This document shows, one piece after another, positions 1 to 9,678 of a stretch of 64,000 bases of DNA (positions within the stretch are counted from its first letter, which is position 1; every line of letters begins with the position of its first letter). Source of the DNA: Mesorhizobium muleiense (GTDB lineage: Bacteria; Pseudomonadota; Alphaproteobacteria; Rhizobiales; Rhizobiaceae); contig NZ_FNEE01000015.1 of assembly GCF_900099905.1 (NCBI RefSeq), positions 1 to 64,000 on the forward strand, read 5' to 3'. The notes below the pieces were generated by a model. That model had not been told where the DNA came from. It did no database searches and saw only the letters and a program-made list of their open reading frames with translations. Both the position numbers and the translations under genes were made by a program.

Positions 1-279
1 CATGATCTTCTTCGGCCCCCACAGCGGGTGTGCCTCCTTCGCCGCAACGATCCGCTCCACCAGATCCACTGCCGTCGCCCGGCCATGATTGAGCGGCGCC
101 CGCGGCCGGTCATGCAGACCTTCCGGGCCGAACTCCCGGTACCGTCCCAGCCATTTGTAGCCGATCTTGCGCGACACCCCGAAGTCAGCACACAGCTGCG
201 TCATCGTCTCATCACCCGCCAGGCACTCCACAACAAACCGAAGTCGTTCATCCATGATGTCAGTCTCTCGCCAAACCAT
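1..279 (-). CDS. IS481-family transposase, N-terminal part (runs off the window)
   Basis: The minus strand reads MVWRETDIMDERLRFVVECL from position 279 and stays open to the window edge (93 codons). The visible part is the helix-turn-helix DNA-binding region of IS481/IS3-like integrases: a resolvase-like segment with TQLCADFGVSRKIGYKWL, then the LHDRPRAP linker that leads into the DDE catalytic core. The catalytic residues would lie off the window. A second start at 255 (MDERLRF) is possible. It is transcribed away from valS, and I cannot tell whether the copy is intact. Confidence 0.8.
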   Translation of the reverse strand, partial: MVWRETDIMDERLRFVVECLAGDETMTQLCADFGVSRKIGYKWLGRYREFGPEGLHDRPRAPLNHGRATAVDLVERIVAAKEAHPLWGPKKIM

Positions 280-358
280 CGCCGGTCCTCCCGGCGAAGG
301 AGAAAACTGTCACCCATGCAATCAGTCCATTCTGTTACCTATCTATCCGGTTCGGACA
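1..358 (-). mobile_element. IS481-family insertion sequence, one end (element continues off the window)
   Basis: The transposase N-terminus on the minus strand is followed outward by a likely terminal inverted repeat. Read on the minus strand from position 358, the end begins TGTCCGAACCGGATAG, which fits the TGT start typical of IS481-family elements. A related GGGTGACAG block lies further inside, near 309-316. The other end lies beyond position 1, so the target duplication cannot be checked. The terminus assignment is an inference from family habits. Confidence 0.55.
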
Positions 359-365
359 CCGGCAT

Positions 366-488
366 CTTCTCCCCGTATAGGGACGGGGAGAAGGGGCTGG
401 CCGCAACCTTGGCGCACTTTCTGCAACGCTGGAAATTGGCGAAATCTTTTGCGATGTGTCTTTCTCCCCGTCACTATACGGGGAGAAA
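366..488. repeat. Pair of rhizobial-type intergenic palindromes
   Basis: Two near-identical palindromes flank a spacer of about 67 bases. The first (366-393) pairs CTTCTCCCCGT with ACGGGGAGAAG, and the second (461-488) pairs TTTCTCCCCGT with ACGGGGAGAAA. Both stems are perfect over 11 bp. This resembles the mosaic repeats common between genes in rhizobial genomes. As RNA the pair could form two hairpins, or one long pairing between copies. No function is assigned. Confidence 0.7.
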
Positions 489-615
489 TGCCCGGCAGGG
501 CAATGAGGGGCAGCGCAAGCCTCTAAGCGATTGCCCTGCGACGCTCACTTCTGCAAGTTGCCCCGATCTGCCCAGGCGCTATTTGCTGGCATGGCCGTCT
601 GCCGCTCGCTTGCGG

Positions 616-644
616 TTGACTTGGCCAAAACCTTCCGATTTACA
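616..644 (+). promoter_or_regulatory. Candidate sigma-70-type promoter of valS
   Basis: TTGACT at 616-621 is followed after 17 bases by TTTACA at 639-644. Transcription would start about 30 bases before the valS ATG. This is a consensus match only, and weak in the -10 box. Confidence 0.35.
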
Positions 645-682
645 CCGGACCAGCAAAAACCCGACAGCCCGGACGCCTTCCC

Positions 683-3466
683 ATGCTCGAAAAAACCTAC
701 GACGCAAAAATCGTCGAGCCGAAGATCGCCAAAGTCTGGGAGGAGGCCGACGCGTTTCGTGCCGGCGCAGGCGCCGAGGAGGGCGCGGAAGCCTTCACCA
801 TCGTCATCCCGCCGCCGAACGTCACCGGTTCGCTGCATATGGGCCATGCGCTCAACAACACGCTGCAGGACATTCTGGTGCGCTTCGAGCGCATGCGCGG
901 CAAGAACGTGCTGTGGCAGCCCGGCATGGACCACGCCGGCATCGCCACCCAGATGGTGGTCGAGCGCCAGCTTATGGAGAAGCAGATCCACCGACGCGAC
1001 CTGACGCGCGATGAGTTCATCGAGAAGGTCTGGGAGTGGAAGGCCGAATCCGGCGGCGCGATCTTCAACCAGCTGAAGCGGCTGGGGGCCTCGGCCGACT
1101 GGAGCCGAGAGCGTTTCACCATGGACGAGGGTCTGTCCAGGGCGGTGCTCGAAGTGTTTGTCACCCTCTACAAGGAAGGCCTGATCTACAAGGACAAGCG
1201 CCTTGTGAACTGGGACCCGAAGCTGTTGACTGCGATTTCCGACCTCGAGGTCGAACAGCAGGAGGTCAACGGCAATCTCTGGCATTTCCGCTACCCCGTC
1301 GAGGGCGAGGTTTTCGATCCGGAAAATCCAAAAACCTTCATCACCGTCGCGACGACGCGGCCCGAGACGATGCTGGGCGATACGGCGGTGGCGGTGCATC
1401 CCGACGACGAGCGTTTTCGGCATCTGGTCGGCAGGAACCTCGTCCTGCCGATCGTCGGCCGCAAGATCCCGGTGGTGGCGGACCAATATTCCGATCCGGA
1501 GAAAGGCAGCGGCGCGGTCAAGATCACGCCGGCGCATGACTTCAACGATTTTGAGGTCGGCAGGCGCCACAAACTGCCGGCGATCAATATCCTCACCGTC
1601 GAGGCGGCGGTCGCCCTCACCGACAATGACGAGTTTCTCGCCGGGCTGGAGGTAACGCCCGAGCGTCAGGCCGTCTGGGATGAGCTCAACGGCCTCGATC
1701 GTTTCGTCGCGCGCAAGAAGATCGTCGAGCTGATGGAGGCGGGCGGCTTCCTCGAAAAGGTCGAGCCGCATCGCCATGCCGTGCCGCATGGCGATCGCGG
1801 CGGCGTGCCGATCGAACCGTTCCTGACCGAACAATGGTATGCGAACGCGGCGGAGCTCGCCAGGCCGGCGATCGCCTCGGTGCGCGAGGGCCGCACCAGG
1901 TTCGTGCCGAAAAACTGGGAGAAGACTTATTTCGACTGGATGGAGAACATCCAGCCCTGGTGCATTTCGCGCCAGCTCTGGTGGGGACACCAGATCCCGG
2001 CCTGGTACGGGCCGGACGGCCGCATCTTCGTCGAGAAGACCGAGGAGGAGGCGCTCGCCGCCGCAATCGAATATTATCTGGCGCTGGAAGGGCCGTGGAA
2101 GGCCTGGGTCGAGGACAAGCTCGAGAATTTCAAGCCGGGCGAGATCCTGATCCGCGACGAGGATGTGCTCGACACATGGTTTTCGTCGGCGCTGTGGCCG
2201 TTCTCGACGCTCGGCTGGCCGGACCAGACGCCGGAGCTGAAGACCCACTATCAGACCGACGTGCTGGTAACCGGCTTCGACATCATCTTCTTCTGGGTCG
2301 CTCGCATGATGATGATGGGCCTGCATTTCATGGGCGAGGAGCCGTTCCACACCGTCTATGTCCATGCGCTGGTGCGCGACAAGAACGGGCAGAAGATGTC
2401 GAAGTCGAAAGGCAACGTAATCGACCCGCTCGATCTCATCGACGAATATGGCGCCGACGCACTGCGCTTCACGCTGACGGTGATGGCCGCGCAAGGGCGT
2501 GACGTGAAGCTCGATCCGGCTCGTATCGCCGGCTACCGCAATTTTGGCACCAAGCTGTGGAACGCGACGCGTTTTGCCGAGATGAACGACGTCGCGAGAA
2601 ACGACGATTTCTGGCTGAACGACGCCAAGCTGGCGGTCAACCGCTGGATCCTGACCGAACTGACACGCGCGGCGCGCGAAATCACCGACGGCATCACCTC
2701 ATACCGGTTCAACGAGGCTGCGACTGCTGCCTACCGCTTCGTCTGGAACCTGTTCTGCGACTGGTACCTGGAACTGCTGAAGCCGGTCTTCATGGGTAAG
2801 GACGAGGCAGCCAAGGCCGAGAGCCGGGCTTGCGTCGCCTTCGTGCTCGACGAGATCTACAAGCTGCTGCATCCGATGATGCCGTTCATGACCGAAGAGC
2901 TGTGGGCTGAGACATCGGGTGAGGGCAAGCAACGGCCGTCGCTGCTTTGCCATGCCGCGTGGCCGTCGCCCGACTTCGAGGACGAGGCAGCGGCCGCCGA
3001 CATCAACTGGCTGATCGACCTGGTCTCAGGCATCCGCTCCGTGCGTTCGGAAATGAACGTGCCGCCGGCGGCGATCGCGCCGCTGATGGTGATCGGCGCC
3101 AATACCGCAACCCGCGAAAGGCTTGAGCGTCAGGCATCGGCCGTCAAGCGACTGGCGCGGGTCGGCGACATCTCGCTTGTCGATACGGCGCCCAAGGGCT
3201 CCGCCCAGATCGTGCTCAACGAAGCCACCATCTGCCTGCCGCTCGGCAGCCTGATCGACCTTGCCGCCGAGGCGGCGCGGCTGCAGAAGGAATTGGTCAA
3301 GGTGACCGAAGAGATCGCCCGCCTGCACAAGAAGCTGTCCAACGACAAATTCGTCGCCAACGCGCCAGACGATGTCGTCGAAGCCGAGCGCGAAAAACTC
3401 GCCGAGTATCGCGAGGCGCAAGAGAAGCTTTCGGTGGCGCTGACACGCGTGCGCGAAGCCGGTTGA
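683..3466 (+). CDS. valS: Valine-tRNA ligase
   Basis: This class I aminoacyl-tRNA synthetase charges tRNA-Val with valine in the cytoplasm. The 927-residue protein has the normal bacterial length. The HIGH-type signature HMGH is at residues 52-55 inside PPPNVTGSLHMGH, and KMSKS is at about 571-575. Between them lies the inserted CP1 editing domain that hydrolyses mischarged Thr-tRNA, followed by the anticodon-binding helical domain. The C-terminal 60-70 residues form the valine-specific coiled coil, rich in Lys and Glu. The start at MLEKTYD matches the family N-terminus. It stands alone between the IS/palindrome region and the FadL-like gene. Confidence 0.98.
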   Translation: MLEKTYDAKIVEPKIAKVWEEADAFRAGAGAEEGAEAFTIVIPPPNVTGSLHMGHALNNTLQDILVRFERMRGKNVLWQPGMDHAGIATQMVVERQLMEKQIHRRDLTRDEFIEKVWEWKAESGGAIFNQLKRLGASADWSRERFTMDEGLSRAVLEVFVTLYKEGLIYKDKRLVNWDPKLLTAISDLEVEQQEVNGNLWHFRYPVEGEVFDPENPKTFITVATTRPETMLGDTAVAVHPDDERFRHLVGRNLVLPIVGRKIPVVADQYSDPEKGSGAVKITPAHDFNDFEVGRRHKLPAINILTVEAAVALTDNDEFLAGLEVTPERQAVWDELNGLDRFVARKKIVELMEAGGFLEKVEPHRHAVPHGDRGGVPIEPFLTEQWYANAAELARPAIASVREGRTRFVPKNWEKTYFDWMENIQPWCISRQLWWGHQIPAWYGPDGRIFVEKTEEEALAAAIEYYLALEGPWKAWVEDKLENFKPGEILIRDEDVLDTWFSSALWPFSTLGWPDQTPELKTHYQTDVLVTGFDIIFFWVARMMMMGLHFMGEEPFHTVYVHALVRDKNGQKMSKSKGNVIDPLDLIDEYGADALRFTLTVMAAQGRDVKLDPARIAGYRNFGTKLWNATRFAEMNDVARNDDFWLNDAKLAVNRWILTELTRAAREITDGITSYRFNEAATAAYRFVWNLFCDWYLELLKPVFMGKDEAAKAESRACVAFVLDEIYKLLHPMMPFMTEELWAETSGEGKQRPSLLCHAAWPSPDFEDEAAAADINWLIDLVSGIRSVRSEMNVPPAAIAPLMVIGANTATRERLERQASAVKRLARVGDISLVDTAPKGSAQIVLNEATICLPLGSLIDLAAEAARLQKELVKVTEEIARLHKKLSNDKFVANAPDDVVEAEREKLAEYREAQEKLSVALTRVREAG

Positions 3467-3902
3467 CCCATCTGTGGTATTTGAGAACCGAATTGGCGGA
3501 GGAGCGGATTTGCCAAACCGTCTTCCGCTTCTTGGGCGCCTGATGCTCAGGATTCGCGAGTCCTGCGACCGCGCTTTTCGGGCGGCTTGCTGCACGAAAA
3601 ATAGGCATTCCGCAGCGTAAATCTTGACGTAAACGGAATGTTTTAGCCCCATTGTTGCCATAATGTAACAATGGGCTCAGTTGCCGCAAAACGGGCGGTT
3701 TTGGCGCCGTTCCATGTGCGTTTTTCCGAGTTTTTGCTCGATTTGCCGCCAAACAAGCCGTTTTCCGGCTTTGCTGTGGAGCTGTCACTTTGTCTGAAAT
3801 GCGGTCGGCGAAGGCGTACATGTACGCATCGAGAATTCGTTGTTGCGCCGTTAACTCGAATTGGTTCTAGCTTAGTCCATTCGTACTAGGGGAGGGACAT
3901 TC
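3467..3902. other. Intergenic region upstream of the FadL-like gene
   Basis: No protein family is recognisable in these 436 bases. The last part carries a strong ribosome binding site (GGGAGGG about 6 bases before the ATG at 3903), so most of the stretch is probably the promoter and leader of that gene. I could not fix a promoter with confidence. Confidence 0.5.
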
Positions 3903-5171
3903 ATGAACAATTTGCGTCGGAAAGCGCTGCTGGGGGCGGGGTGCTTTTCGCTGGCTTTGATCGGGACGGCGCATGCCGGCGGCCTTGAGCGCGGCGGCTA
4001 CAACATCGACCTGCTTTTCGATCCGGCGCCTGTCGCCGGAGAGCTTTCGGGCACTTATGTGATGCCGGAACGGAAGATCAAGAATGCCGTAGACACGGAT
4101 ACAAGTAGCGCATTTCCACCGCCCGTTACTGGTCGTGGCGGTGGCGATTTGAACTCTCGGTCCGGTTCTGCCGATGATTCGGAGAGCTATTTTGTCCCCC
4201 GCATGGGAATTAAGGTCGGAGTCGGGGACCACCTCGATTGCATGGGCGATTATTCACAGCCTTGGGGGATCCATTCGGCCCCCGGTCTGAATTGGGCAGG
4301 TGCCAACAGCAATATCGAAACCAAGATCGAAAGCGAAAATTTTGCAGCCACCTGCTCCTACAAGATGGATGCGGGCAAAGGCCAGTTTCGCTTCATTGGC
4401 GGTGTGTTCTACCAGGATATCAGTGGCTTCAAGGAGCGGCTGGTCCAGGATTTTACCGGCTTTCCCGTACCCTTCACCGGCGTAGGTCGGATCGACCTCG
4501 AAGGCAACGGGGTTGGCTGGCGCATCGGCGCCGCTTATGAGATTCCGGAAATCGCGCTCCGTGCCAGCTTGGTCTACAACAGCGAAGTTGATTTGGGAGA
4601 CGTGACCGGGGACGTCGATCTTACACAGGTCCCTGGCCGGGGTGTAATTCCTGTGATCGGTACGGCGAGCATGCCGCAGTCGGTCGAGTTCAAGGTCCAG
4701 TCGGGTATTGCTCCGGGCTGGCTTGCCTTCGGGTCGGTGAAGTGGGTCGACTGGAGTGTGCTGCAGATTGTCAATTTCTGCGCTGTCGGCGCTCCGGTTG
4801 GCTGCACCTTCGGAGGCCCGAGCTTCGTCACGTCTCTGGATCTGCTCTATCGCGACGGATGGACCGTCTCCGGCGGTATCGGCCACAAGTTCAACGATCA
4901 GTGGAGCGCTGCAGCGACGCTTACCTGGGATCGCGGAACGACCACGGGCTTGAGCACCCAAACCGATACCTGGACGGTTGGTGCCGGCGCGTCTTTCTCG
5001 CCCACCAAAAACGTCGAACTCCGCTTTGGCGGTGCCATCGGCATCCTGACCAGTGGTTCGGTCGGAGTGGTCACTGACGAGGACGGAATTCCTCACGGCA
5101 CAGACGTTTCATACGATTTCGGCGACGATCTCGTGACCGCCCTTTCAGCTTCCTTCAAGGTCAAGTGGTAG
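3903..5171 (+). CDS. FadL/OmpP1/TodX-type outer membrane transport protein
   Basis: This is a predicted outer membrane beta-barrel of the family that admits long-chain fatty acids and other hydrophobic compounds. The 422 residues begin with a signal peptide (hydrophobic core LLGAGCFSLALIG, cleavage after AHA). There follow alternating amphipathic strands such as FVPRMGIKVGVGD and WRIGAAYEIPEIALRASLVY, and the protein ends in the C-terminal ...SASFKVKW, an aromatic end typical of Bam substrates. The plug-like N-terminal region is shorter and less conserved than in E. coli FadL. It is monocistronic: a long leader precedes it and a strong terminator follows at 5191-5219. The substrate cannot be told from sequence. 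Confidence 0.85.
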   Translation: MNNLRRKALLGAGCFSLALIGTAHAGGLERGGYNIDLLFDPAPVAGELSGTYVMPERKIKNAVDTDTSSAFPPPVTGRGGGDLNSRSGSADDSESYFVPRMGIKVGVGDHLDCMGDYSQPWGIHSAPGLNWAGANSNIETKIESENFAATCSYKMDAGKGQFRFIGGVFYQDISGFKERLVQDFTGFPVPFTGVGRIDLEGNGVGWRIGAAYEIPEIALRASLVYNSEVDLGDVTGDVDLTQVPGRGVIPVIGTASMPQSVEFKVQSGIAPGWLAFGSVKWVDWSVLQIVNFCAVGAPVGCTFGGPSFVTSLDLLYRDGWTVSGGIGHKFNDQWSAAATLTWDRGTTTGLSTQTDTWTVGAGASFSPTKNVELRFGGAIGILTSGSVGVVTDEDGIPHGTDVSYDFGDDLVTALSASFKVKW

Positions 5172-5190
5172 GTTACTCAAATTAAACGAT

Positions 5191-5219
5191 AAAAAGGCCG
5201 GGCAATGCCCGGCCTTTTT
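5191..5219 (+). terminator. Rho-independent terminator of the FadL-like gene
   Basis: A perfect hairpin pairs AAAAAGGCCGGGC with GCCCGGCCTTTTT around a three-base loop (AAT), with the T run immediately after. It lies 20 bases after the stop codon. The A run on the other side would also let it act in reverse. Confidence 0.9.
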
Positions 5220-5470
5220 GGTTGAGTGGGCCTTCTGGCCGGTGGTCCCAAGCTGATGGCATTGCTCCGTCATTGCAACGACCCCGCTTCCCTCTGCCTC
5301 ACGCGATCGTGATGTTTTGGCAACAGTTTCTGAACAACCCTCGCGCCACAACCGCGCCCGCCGACATTGCCTACTTCCCGCCATAAACCCGGCGCACCTC
5401 GAATGCGTCCCAGGCATGCCAAAAGGCTCGGCTATGGGGCAGGTCGCACCGCTCGCGGCAAGGGAAGAGA

Positions 5471-7195
5471 ATGAACGCCAGAGTCATCTCCAAGGCCAAG
5501 CTGCCCAGCCGCTATGTGACCGTCGGTCCGGCGCGTGCGCCGCACCGCTCCTATCTCTATGCGATGGGCTTGTCGGCGGCCGAGATCGCGCAGCCACTGG
5601 TCGGCGTCGCCAGCTGCTGGAACGAGGCGGCACCCTGCAACATCTCGCTGATGCGCCAGGCGCAGGTGGTCAAGAAGGGCGTTGCCGCGGCTAGCGGCAC
5701 GCCGCGCGAATTCTGCACCATCACCGTCACGGACGGCATCGCCATGGGCCACCAGGGCATGAAATCGTCACTGGTGTCGCGCGAGGTCATCGCCGATTCG
5801 GTCGAACTCACCATGCGCGGCCATTGCTACGATGCGCTGGTCGGCCTTGCCGGTTGCGACAAGTCGCTGCCCGGCATGATGATGGCCATGGTGCGGCTCA
5901 ACGTGCCGTCGATCTTCATTTATGGCGGCTCGATCCTGCCCGGTTCCTACAAGGGCCGGCAGATCACCGTGCAGGATGTGTTCGAGGCCGTCGGCCAGCA
6001 CTCGGTCGGCACGATCGGCGACGCCGAACTCCTCGAAATCGAGCAAGCCGCTTGTCCGTCGGCCGGCTCCTGCGGCGCCCAGTTCACCGCCAACACCATG
6101 GCCACCGTCGCCGAGGCCATCGGGTTGGCGCTGCCCTATTCCTGCGGGGCGCCGGCGCCCTATGAGATGCGCGACCGCTTCAATTTCGCCACCGGCGAAA
6201 AGATCATGGAGCTGATCGCAAAAAATATCCGCCCGCGCGACATCGTCACTCTGGAGGCGCTGGAGAATGCGGCGACCGTGGTCTCGGCCACCGGCGGCTC
6301 GACCAACGCGGCGCTGCATCTGCCGGCGATCGCGCATGAGGGGGGGATAAAGTTCGACCTGTTCGACGTCGCCAGGATCTTCGAGAAGACGCCTTATATC
6401 GCCGACCTGAAGCCGGGCGGCAAATATGTCGCCAAGGACATGTTCGAGGCCGGCGGCATTCCGCTCTTGATGAAGACGTTGCTCGACCACGGCTATCTGC
6501 ATGGCGACTGCCTGACCGTGACCGGCCGCACTTTAGCCGAAAATATGGAGCACGTTGCCTGGAATGATAGCCAGGATGTGGTCCGTCCCGCCAACCGACC
6601 AATCACCCGAACGGGTGGCGTCGTGGGCTTGAAGGGAAACCTTGCCCCCGAAGGCGCGATCGTGAAGGTCGCGGGCATGTCGGAGCTTAAATTCTCTGGC
6701 CCGGCACGCTGCTTCGATTCGGAAGAGGAATGTTTCCAGGCGGTTACGGATCGCAGCTACAGCGAAGGCGAGGTCCTCGTGATCCGCTACGAGGGACCGC
6801 GCGGCGGTCCGGGCATGCGCGAAATGCTATCGACGACGGCGGCTCTCTATGGCCAGGGCATGGGCGGCAAGGTGGCTCTCATCACCGACGGGCGTTTTTC
6901 GGGCGCGACACGCGGCTTCTGCATCGGCCATGTCGGGCCGGAAGCCGCCGTGGGTGGCCCGATCGGGCTGCTCAGGGATGGCGACTTGATTTCGATCGAC
7001 GCGGTGAACGGCACCATCGAGGTGGCGCTGTCCGACACCGAACTGGCGACCAGGGCAAAGGCATGGAAGGCGCGCGCGACCGACTATCAGTCGGGCGCGA
7101 TCTGGAAATATGCACAGACGGTAGGGCCTGCCCGCGACGGGGCGGTCACCCATCCCGGTGGTGCGAGAGAAACACATTGTTATGCGGATATCTGA
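5471..7195 (+). CDS. ilvD: Dihydroxy-acid dehydratase
   Basis: IlvD dehydrates 2,3-dihydroxy-isovalerate and 2,3-dihydroxy-3-methylvalerate in valine, isoleucine and leucine (also pantothenate) synthesis. The three iron-sulfur cysteines of the IlvD/Edd family are visible: APCN (residue 56), [12 protein letters not shown] and [16 protein letters not shown]. The C-terminal half carries [12 protein letters not shown] and [11 protein letters not shown]. At 574 residues it belongs to the shorter IlvD type. Some family members instead dehydrate sugar acids, so the amino-acid assignment is likely but not proven. A purine-rich AGGGAAGAG precedes the ATG. exoR starts just before or after its stop, so they may be co-transcribed. 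Confidence 0.92.
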   Translation: MNARVISKAKLPSRYVTVGPARAPHRSYLYAMGLSAAEIAQPLVGVASCWNEAAPCNISLMRQAQVVKKGVAAASGTPREFCTITVTDGIAMGHQGMKSSLVSREVIADSVELTMRGHCYDALVGLAGCDKSLPGMMMAMVRLNVPSIFIYGGSILPGSYKGRQITVQDVFEAVGQHSVGTIGDAELLEIEQAACPSAGSCGAQFTANTMATVAEAIGLALPYSCGAPAPYEMRDRFNFATGEKIMELIAKNIRPRDIVTLEALENAATVVSATGGSTNAALHLPAIAHEGGIKFDLFDVARIFEKTPYIADLKPGGKYVAKDMFEAGGIPLLMKTLLDHGYLHGDCLTVTGRTLAENMEHVAWNDSQDVVRPANRPITRTGGVVGLKGNLAPEGAIVKVAGMSELKFSGPARCFDSEEECFQAVTDRSYSEGEVLVIRYEGPRGGPGMREMLSTTAALYGQGMGGKVALITDGRFSGATRGFCIGHVGPEAAVGGPIGLLRDGDLISIDAVNGTIEVALSDTELATRAKAWKARATDYQSGAIWKYAQTVGPARDGAVTHPGGARETHCYADI

Positions 7196-8018
7196 GTTGC
7201 TGAGGCTGTCTGTCTTTTCGGCACTGGTCGCGATCGCCACTTTTGGCGCGACCTTGGGCGCCGCGGGCCAGGCCATGGCCTTCGATGACAAGGTGTTCGA
7301 CGACAAGACCGGCGTGAAGCCGCAGTCGAGCCCGTGGGCGGTGTTCCAGTTCGGCTTCTCCGCCTACAAGAACGGCCGCAAGGAGCAGGCTGCGGAGGCT
7401 TATAAATACGCGGCCGAAAACGGCCAGATCGGCGCCACCTGGAAGCTTGCGCGCATGTATGCCGAGGGCGACGGCGTCGAGCGCGACGACTACGCGGCGT
7501 TCAAGTTCTTCAGCGAGATCGTCGACCAGGACGTCGAGCCCGGTTCGCCGGAAGAGAGCTATGTCTCGGATGCGCTCGTGGCGCTCGGCGACTATCTGAG
7601 GAAGGGCATCCCCGGCAGCCCGATCAAAGAGAACGAGGTAGCGGCCCAGGAGTACTACATGCGCGCCGCCGCCAACTACCGCAACCCGAATGCCCAGTTC
7701 GAGATGGGCCAGATCTTCCTGAATGGCAAGGGCGGCGTCAAGGCGAGCATCAAGCAGGCCGGACGCTGGTTCCAACTCGCTGCGGAAAAGGGCCATGCCG
7801 GCGCGCAGGCGACGCTCGGCCACCTGCTCTTCCAGAGCGGCAAGATCGTTCGGGGGCTGGCGATGATGACCGCGGCGCTTGAACGGGCCGCGCCTTCCGA
7901 CCAGCCATGGATACGCGGCATGCAGGAAGAGGCGTTTGCCGCCGCGGGCGAGGCCGACCGCCGCACCGCGATTTCGCTGGCCGACGACATCCTCACCAAG
8001 GGTGGCGGCGACCGGTAA
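7182..8018 (+). CDS. exoR: Exopolysaccharide production negative regulator ExoR (Sel1 repeats)
   Basis: ExoR is a periplasmic Sel1-like repeat protein. In Sinorhizobium it binds and restrains the ExoS-ChvI two-component system, repressing succinoglycan and affecting motility. The chosen ATG at 7182 gives a signal peptide ([16 protein letters not shown], cleavage after AMA). The mature part contains [15 protein letters not shown], nearly identical to the S. meliloti protein as I recall it, and several Sel1-like helices of the A..LG.....G type. The C-terminal [13 protein letters not shown] and PW...MQEEAF segments also match. An upstream ATG at 7158 would overlap ilvD and add nine residues that spoil the signal peptide. 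Length (278 residues) is normal for ExoR. Confidence 0.9.
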   Translation: MRISELLRLSVFSALVAIATFGATLGAAGQAMAFDDKVFDDKTGVKPQSSPWAVFQFGFSAYKNGRKEQAAEAYKYAAENGQIGATWKLARMYAEGDGVERDDYAAFKFFSEIVDQDVEPGSPEESYVSDALVALGDYLRKGIPGSPIKENEVAAQEYYMRAAANYRNPNAQFEMGQIFLNGKGGVKASIKQAGRWFQLAAEKGHAGAQATLGHLLFQSGKIVRGLAMMTAALERAAPSDQPWIRGMQEEAFAAAGEADRRTAISLADDILTKGGGDR

Positions 8019-8074
8019 AACCAGCACGAAGCCAACAGCCAGTAAAGGCTGGGTCAATAGCCAGGAAGAGTGGG

Positions 8075-8094
8075 GATCTCGAAAAGTCGAGATC
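8075..8094. terminator. Hairpin between exoR and the convergent small gene
   Basis: GATCTCGA and TCGAGATC form a perfect 8-bp stem with an AAAG loop between two convergent genes. There is no good T run on either side, so a role in termination is only a guess. Confidence 0.3.
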
Positions 8095-8383
8095 AATTCT
8101 CGGTCGGTTGCGTCGGAACGGGACCGGACTCCGGCGTTGAAATCGGCGTGGCTGGCGGCGCCAGCTTGGTTTTAGGACAATCGTTCCGGATCCTTGTCCA
8201 TGACGTGTTGTTGAGCACCATGTCGCAGCGGGCGAGATGGCTCCGACCGGAAAGCGTCAGGCAGGCGACCTGGCCGATCTGGAATGATGTTCCGTTGGCC
8301 AGGCATGCAGGATTGGCAAACGCCGACGTTGCCGCGAGGGCGAGCGCGGCGGCACATGGGCAAATCGCAAACCTGATCGTCAT
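8093..8383 (-). CDS. Small secreted protein of unknown function
   Basis: The 96-residue product starts MTIRFAICPCAAALALAATS with a clear signal peptide, probable cleavage after AFA. The mature part has five cysteines (PACLANG, VACLTL, ARCDM, NDCPK region) and ends in a Pro/Thr-rich tail (APPATPISTPESGPVP). The even-looking cysteine spacing suggests disulfides in the periplasm. I do not recognise the family. The frame is open further upstream, but the signal peptide decides this start. It converges on exoR. Confidence 0.6.
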   Translation of the reverse strand: MTIRFAICPCAAALALAATSAFANPACLANGTSFQIGQVACLTLSGRSHLARCDMVLNNTSWTRIRNDCPKTKLAPPATPISTPESGPVPTQPTEN

Positions 8384-8480
8384 CCTGAACCCCGGCCGAA
8401 CCCGGATTGCAGCGGAAACCCCGATTGTGGCGATATGACGGTCCATCCACCGGCAATCCGGCGGTTCGGGCCCCGAATGA

Positions 8481-9275
8481 TCAGATTGGCGCAAAACCCA
8501 GTTCGATGGCGACCGGCACGTGATCCGAGGGCTTTTCCCAGGCGCGCACATGCTTTTCGATCGAGGCCGAGGAAAAGCGATTGGCGGCCTCGGGCGAGAG
8601 CAGCAAGTGATCGATGCGGATGCCGTTGTTCTTCTGCCAGGCGCCGGCCTGATAGTCCCAGAACGTAAAAATGTCCGGCGAGTCGGTGACCGCGCGCACG
8701 GCTTCGGTGAAGCCGAGGTTCTTCAGCCGGCGGAACGCCTGCCTGGTCTGCGGCTGGAACAGCGCATCGCCGAGCCAGTTCTCCGGAAACTTCGCATCGA
8801 TCTGTTCGGGGATGACATTGTAGTCGCCGGCCAGCACCAGCGCCTCTTCGAGCACGAGCCTTTCCTCGGCCCAGCGCTCCAGCCGCGCCATCCAGGACAG
8901 CTTGTAGGAGAACTTCTTCTCGTCATCGATCGGGTTGCCGTTCGGCAAGTAGAGCGAGGCAACGCGCAACGCGCCCTTGTCGGTCGAGAACACGCCCTCG
9001 ATGAAACGCGCCTGATCGTCGGCATCGTCGCCCGGCAGGCCCCTGATGACCTCGTCGAAGCGCAGCTTCGACAGGATGGCGACGCCGTTGAAACCCTTTT
9101 GGCCATGGATTTCGACGTTGTAGCCAAGCGCCTCGATCTCGGCCCGCGGAAACTGCTCGTCGACCGTCTTGATCTCCTGCAGGCAGGCAATGTCGGGCGC
9201 GCTTTCCGTCAGCCAGTGGGTCAAATTGCCGATACGGGCCCGAACGCCATTGATGTTCCAGGTGACGATTTTCAT
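8481..9275 (-). CDS. xth: Exodeoxyribonuclease III (AP endonuclease)
   Basis: This magnesium-dependent enzyme incises DNA at abasic sites and trims 3' blocked ends in base excision repair. The 264 residues contain the full exonuclease-endonuclease-phosphatase core: WNINGVRAR at the start, LQEIKT (metal-binding Glu), ASLYLPNGNP, LAGDYNVIP (catalytic Asp and Asn), RIDHLLLS and the terminal SDHVPV (catalytic Asp-His). The spacing is normal for XthA-type enzymes. It is followed on the same strand by a VOC-family gene upstream at 9283-9675, with only 7 bases between them, so the two may share a transcript. Confidence 0.95.
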   Translation of the reverse strand: MKIVTWNINGVRARIGNLTHWLTESAPDIACLQEIKTVDEQFPRAEIEALGYNVEIHGQKGFNGVAILSKLRFDEVIRGLPGDDADDQARFIEGVFSTDKGALRVASLYLPNGNPIDDEKKFSYKLSWMARLERWAEERLVLEEALVLAGDYNVIPEQIDAKFPENWLGDALFQPQTRQAFRRLKNLGFTEAVRAVTDSPDIFTFWDYQAGAWQKNNGIRIDHLLLSPEAANRFSSASIEKHVRAWEKPSDHVPVAIELGFAPI

Positions 9276-9282
9276 GACGGCC

Positions 9283-9675
9283 TCATTGCTGCTCGGGCGG
9301 ATGGCGTTCGACGAGGCCGATCGTATTGCCTGCCGGATCCTTTAGGAAGGCCATCCATTCGCTTTCCCCCGCCGGCCCGAACAGGCCCTCGGTATCGCGG
9401 TGGACGAGCATCGGCGGCGCAGTGAAGGGGACACCGGCGGCTTTTGCCGAGGCGTGGAAATCGTCAAGGCCCGAAATGTCGAGATAGACGGTGCCGGCCG
9501 GCAGGCCATCGGTGAACAGCAGCCGCACATCGCCGGCCATGATGAAGGCGATGCCAGGCGGATCGAAGCGCACGTGCACGGCCATGCCAAGCACGTCTTG
9601 CCAGAACGCCAGCGTTGCATCGAGATCGCGCCCGGCTGAAAGCGCGACCTGACGGACCGCGCTAATGGCAGGCAT
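9283..9675 (-). CDS. VOC-family (glyoxalase/bleomycin-resistance-like) protein
   Basis: The 130-residue protein has two beta-alpha-beta-beta-beta halves typical of vicinal oxygen chelate proteins: RDLDATLAFWQDVLGM near the start and WMAFLKDPAGNTIGLVE near the end. The final Glu (GLVE) is a usual metal ligand in this fold. Substrates range from methylglyoxal-glutathione to antibiotics, and nothing here picks one. It lies 3 bases after the erpA stop codon on the same strand, so erpA, this gene and xth look like one transcript. Confidence 0.8.
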   Translation of the reverse strand: MPAISAVRQVALSAGRDLDATLAFWQDVLGMAVHVRFDPPGIAFIMAGDVRLLFTDGLPAGTVYLDISGLDDFHASAKAAGVPFTAPPMLVHRDTEGLFGPAGESEWMAFLKDPAGNTIGLVERHPPEQQ

Positions 9676-9678
9676 TCT

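Larger units (their letters stand above)
280..682. other. Region between the IS element and valS: IS end, palindromic repeats, valS leader
   Basis: The stretch holds the IS terminus (to about 358), two intergenic palindromes (366-393 and 461-488) and a candidate valS promoter near 616-644. The open frames crossing it are GC-driven and carry no recognisable family signature, so I see no gene here. Confidence 0.6.

Noticed and set aside
545-2494. Long minus-strand open frame opposite valS
   Set aside because: High-GC codon bias opens antisense frames. The valS frame has all synthetase motifs and the antisense translation has none.
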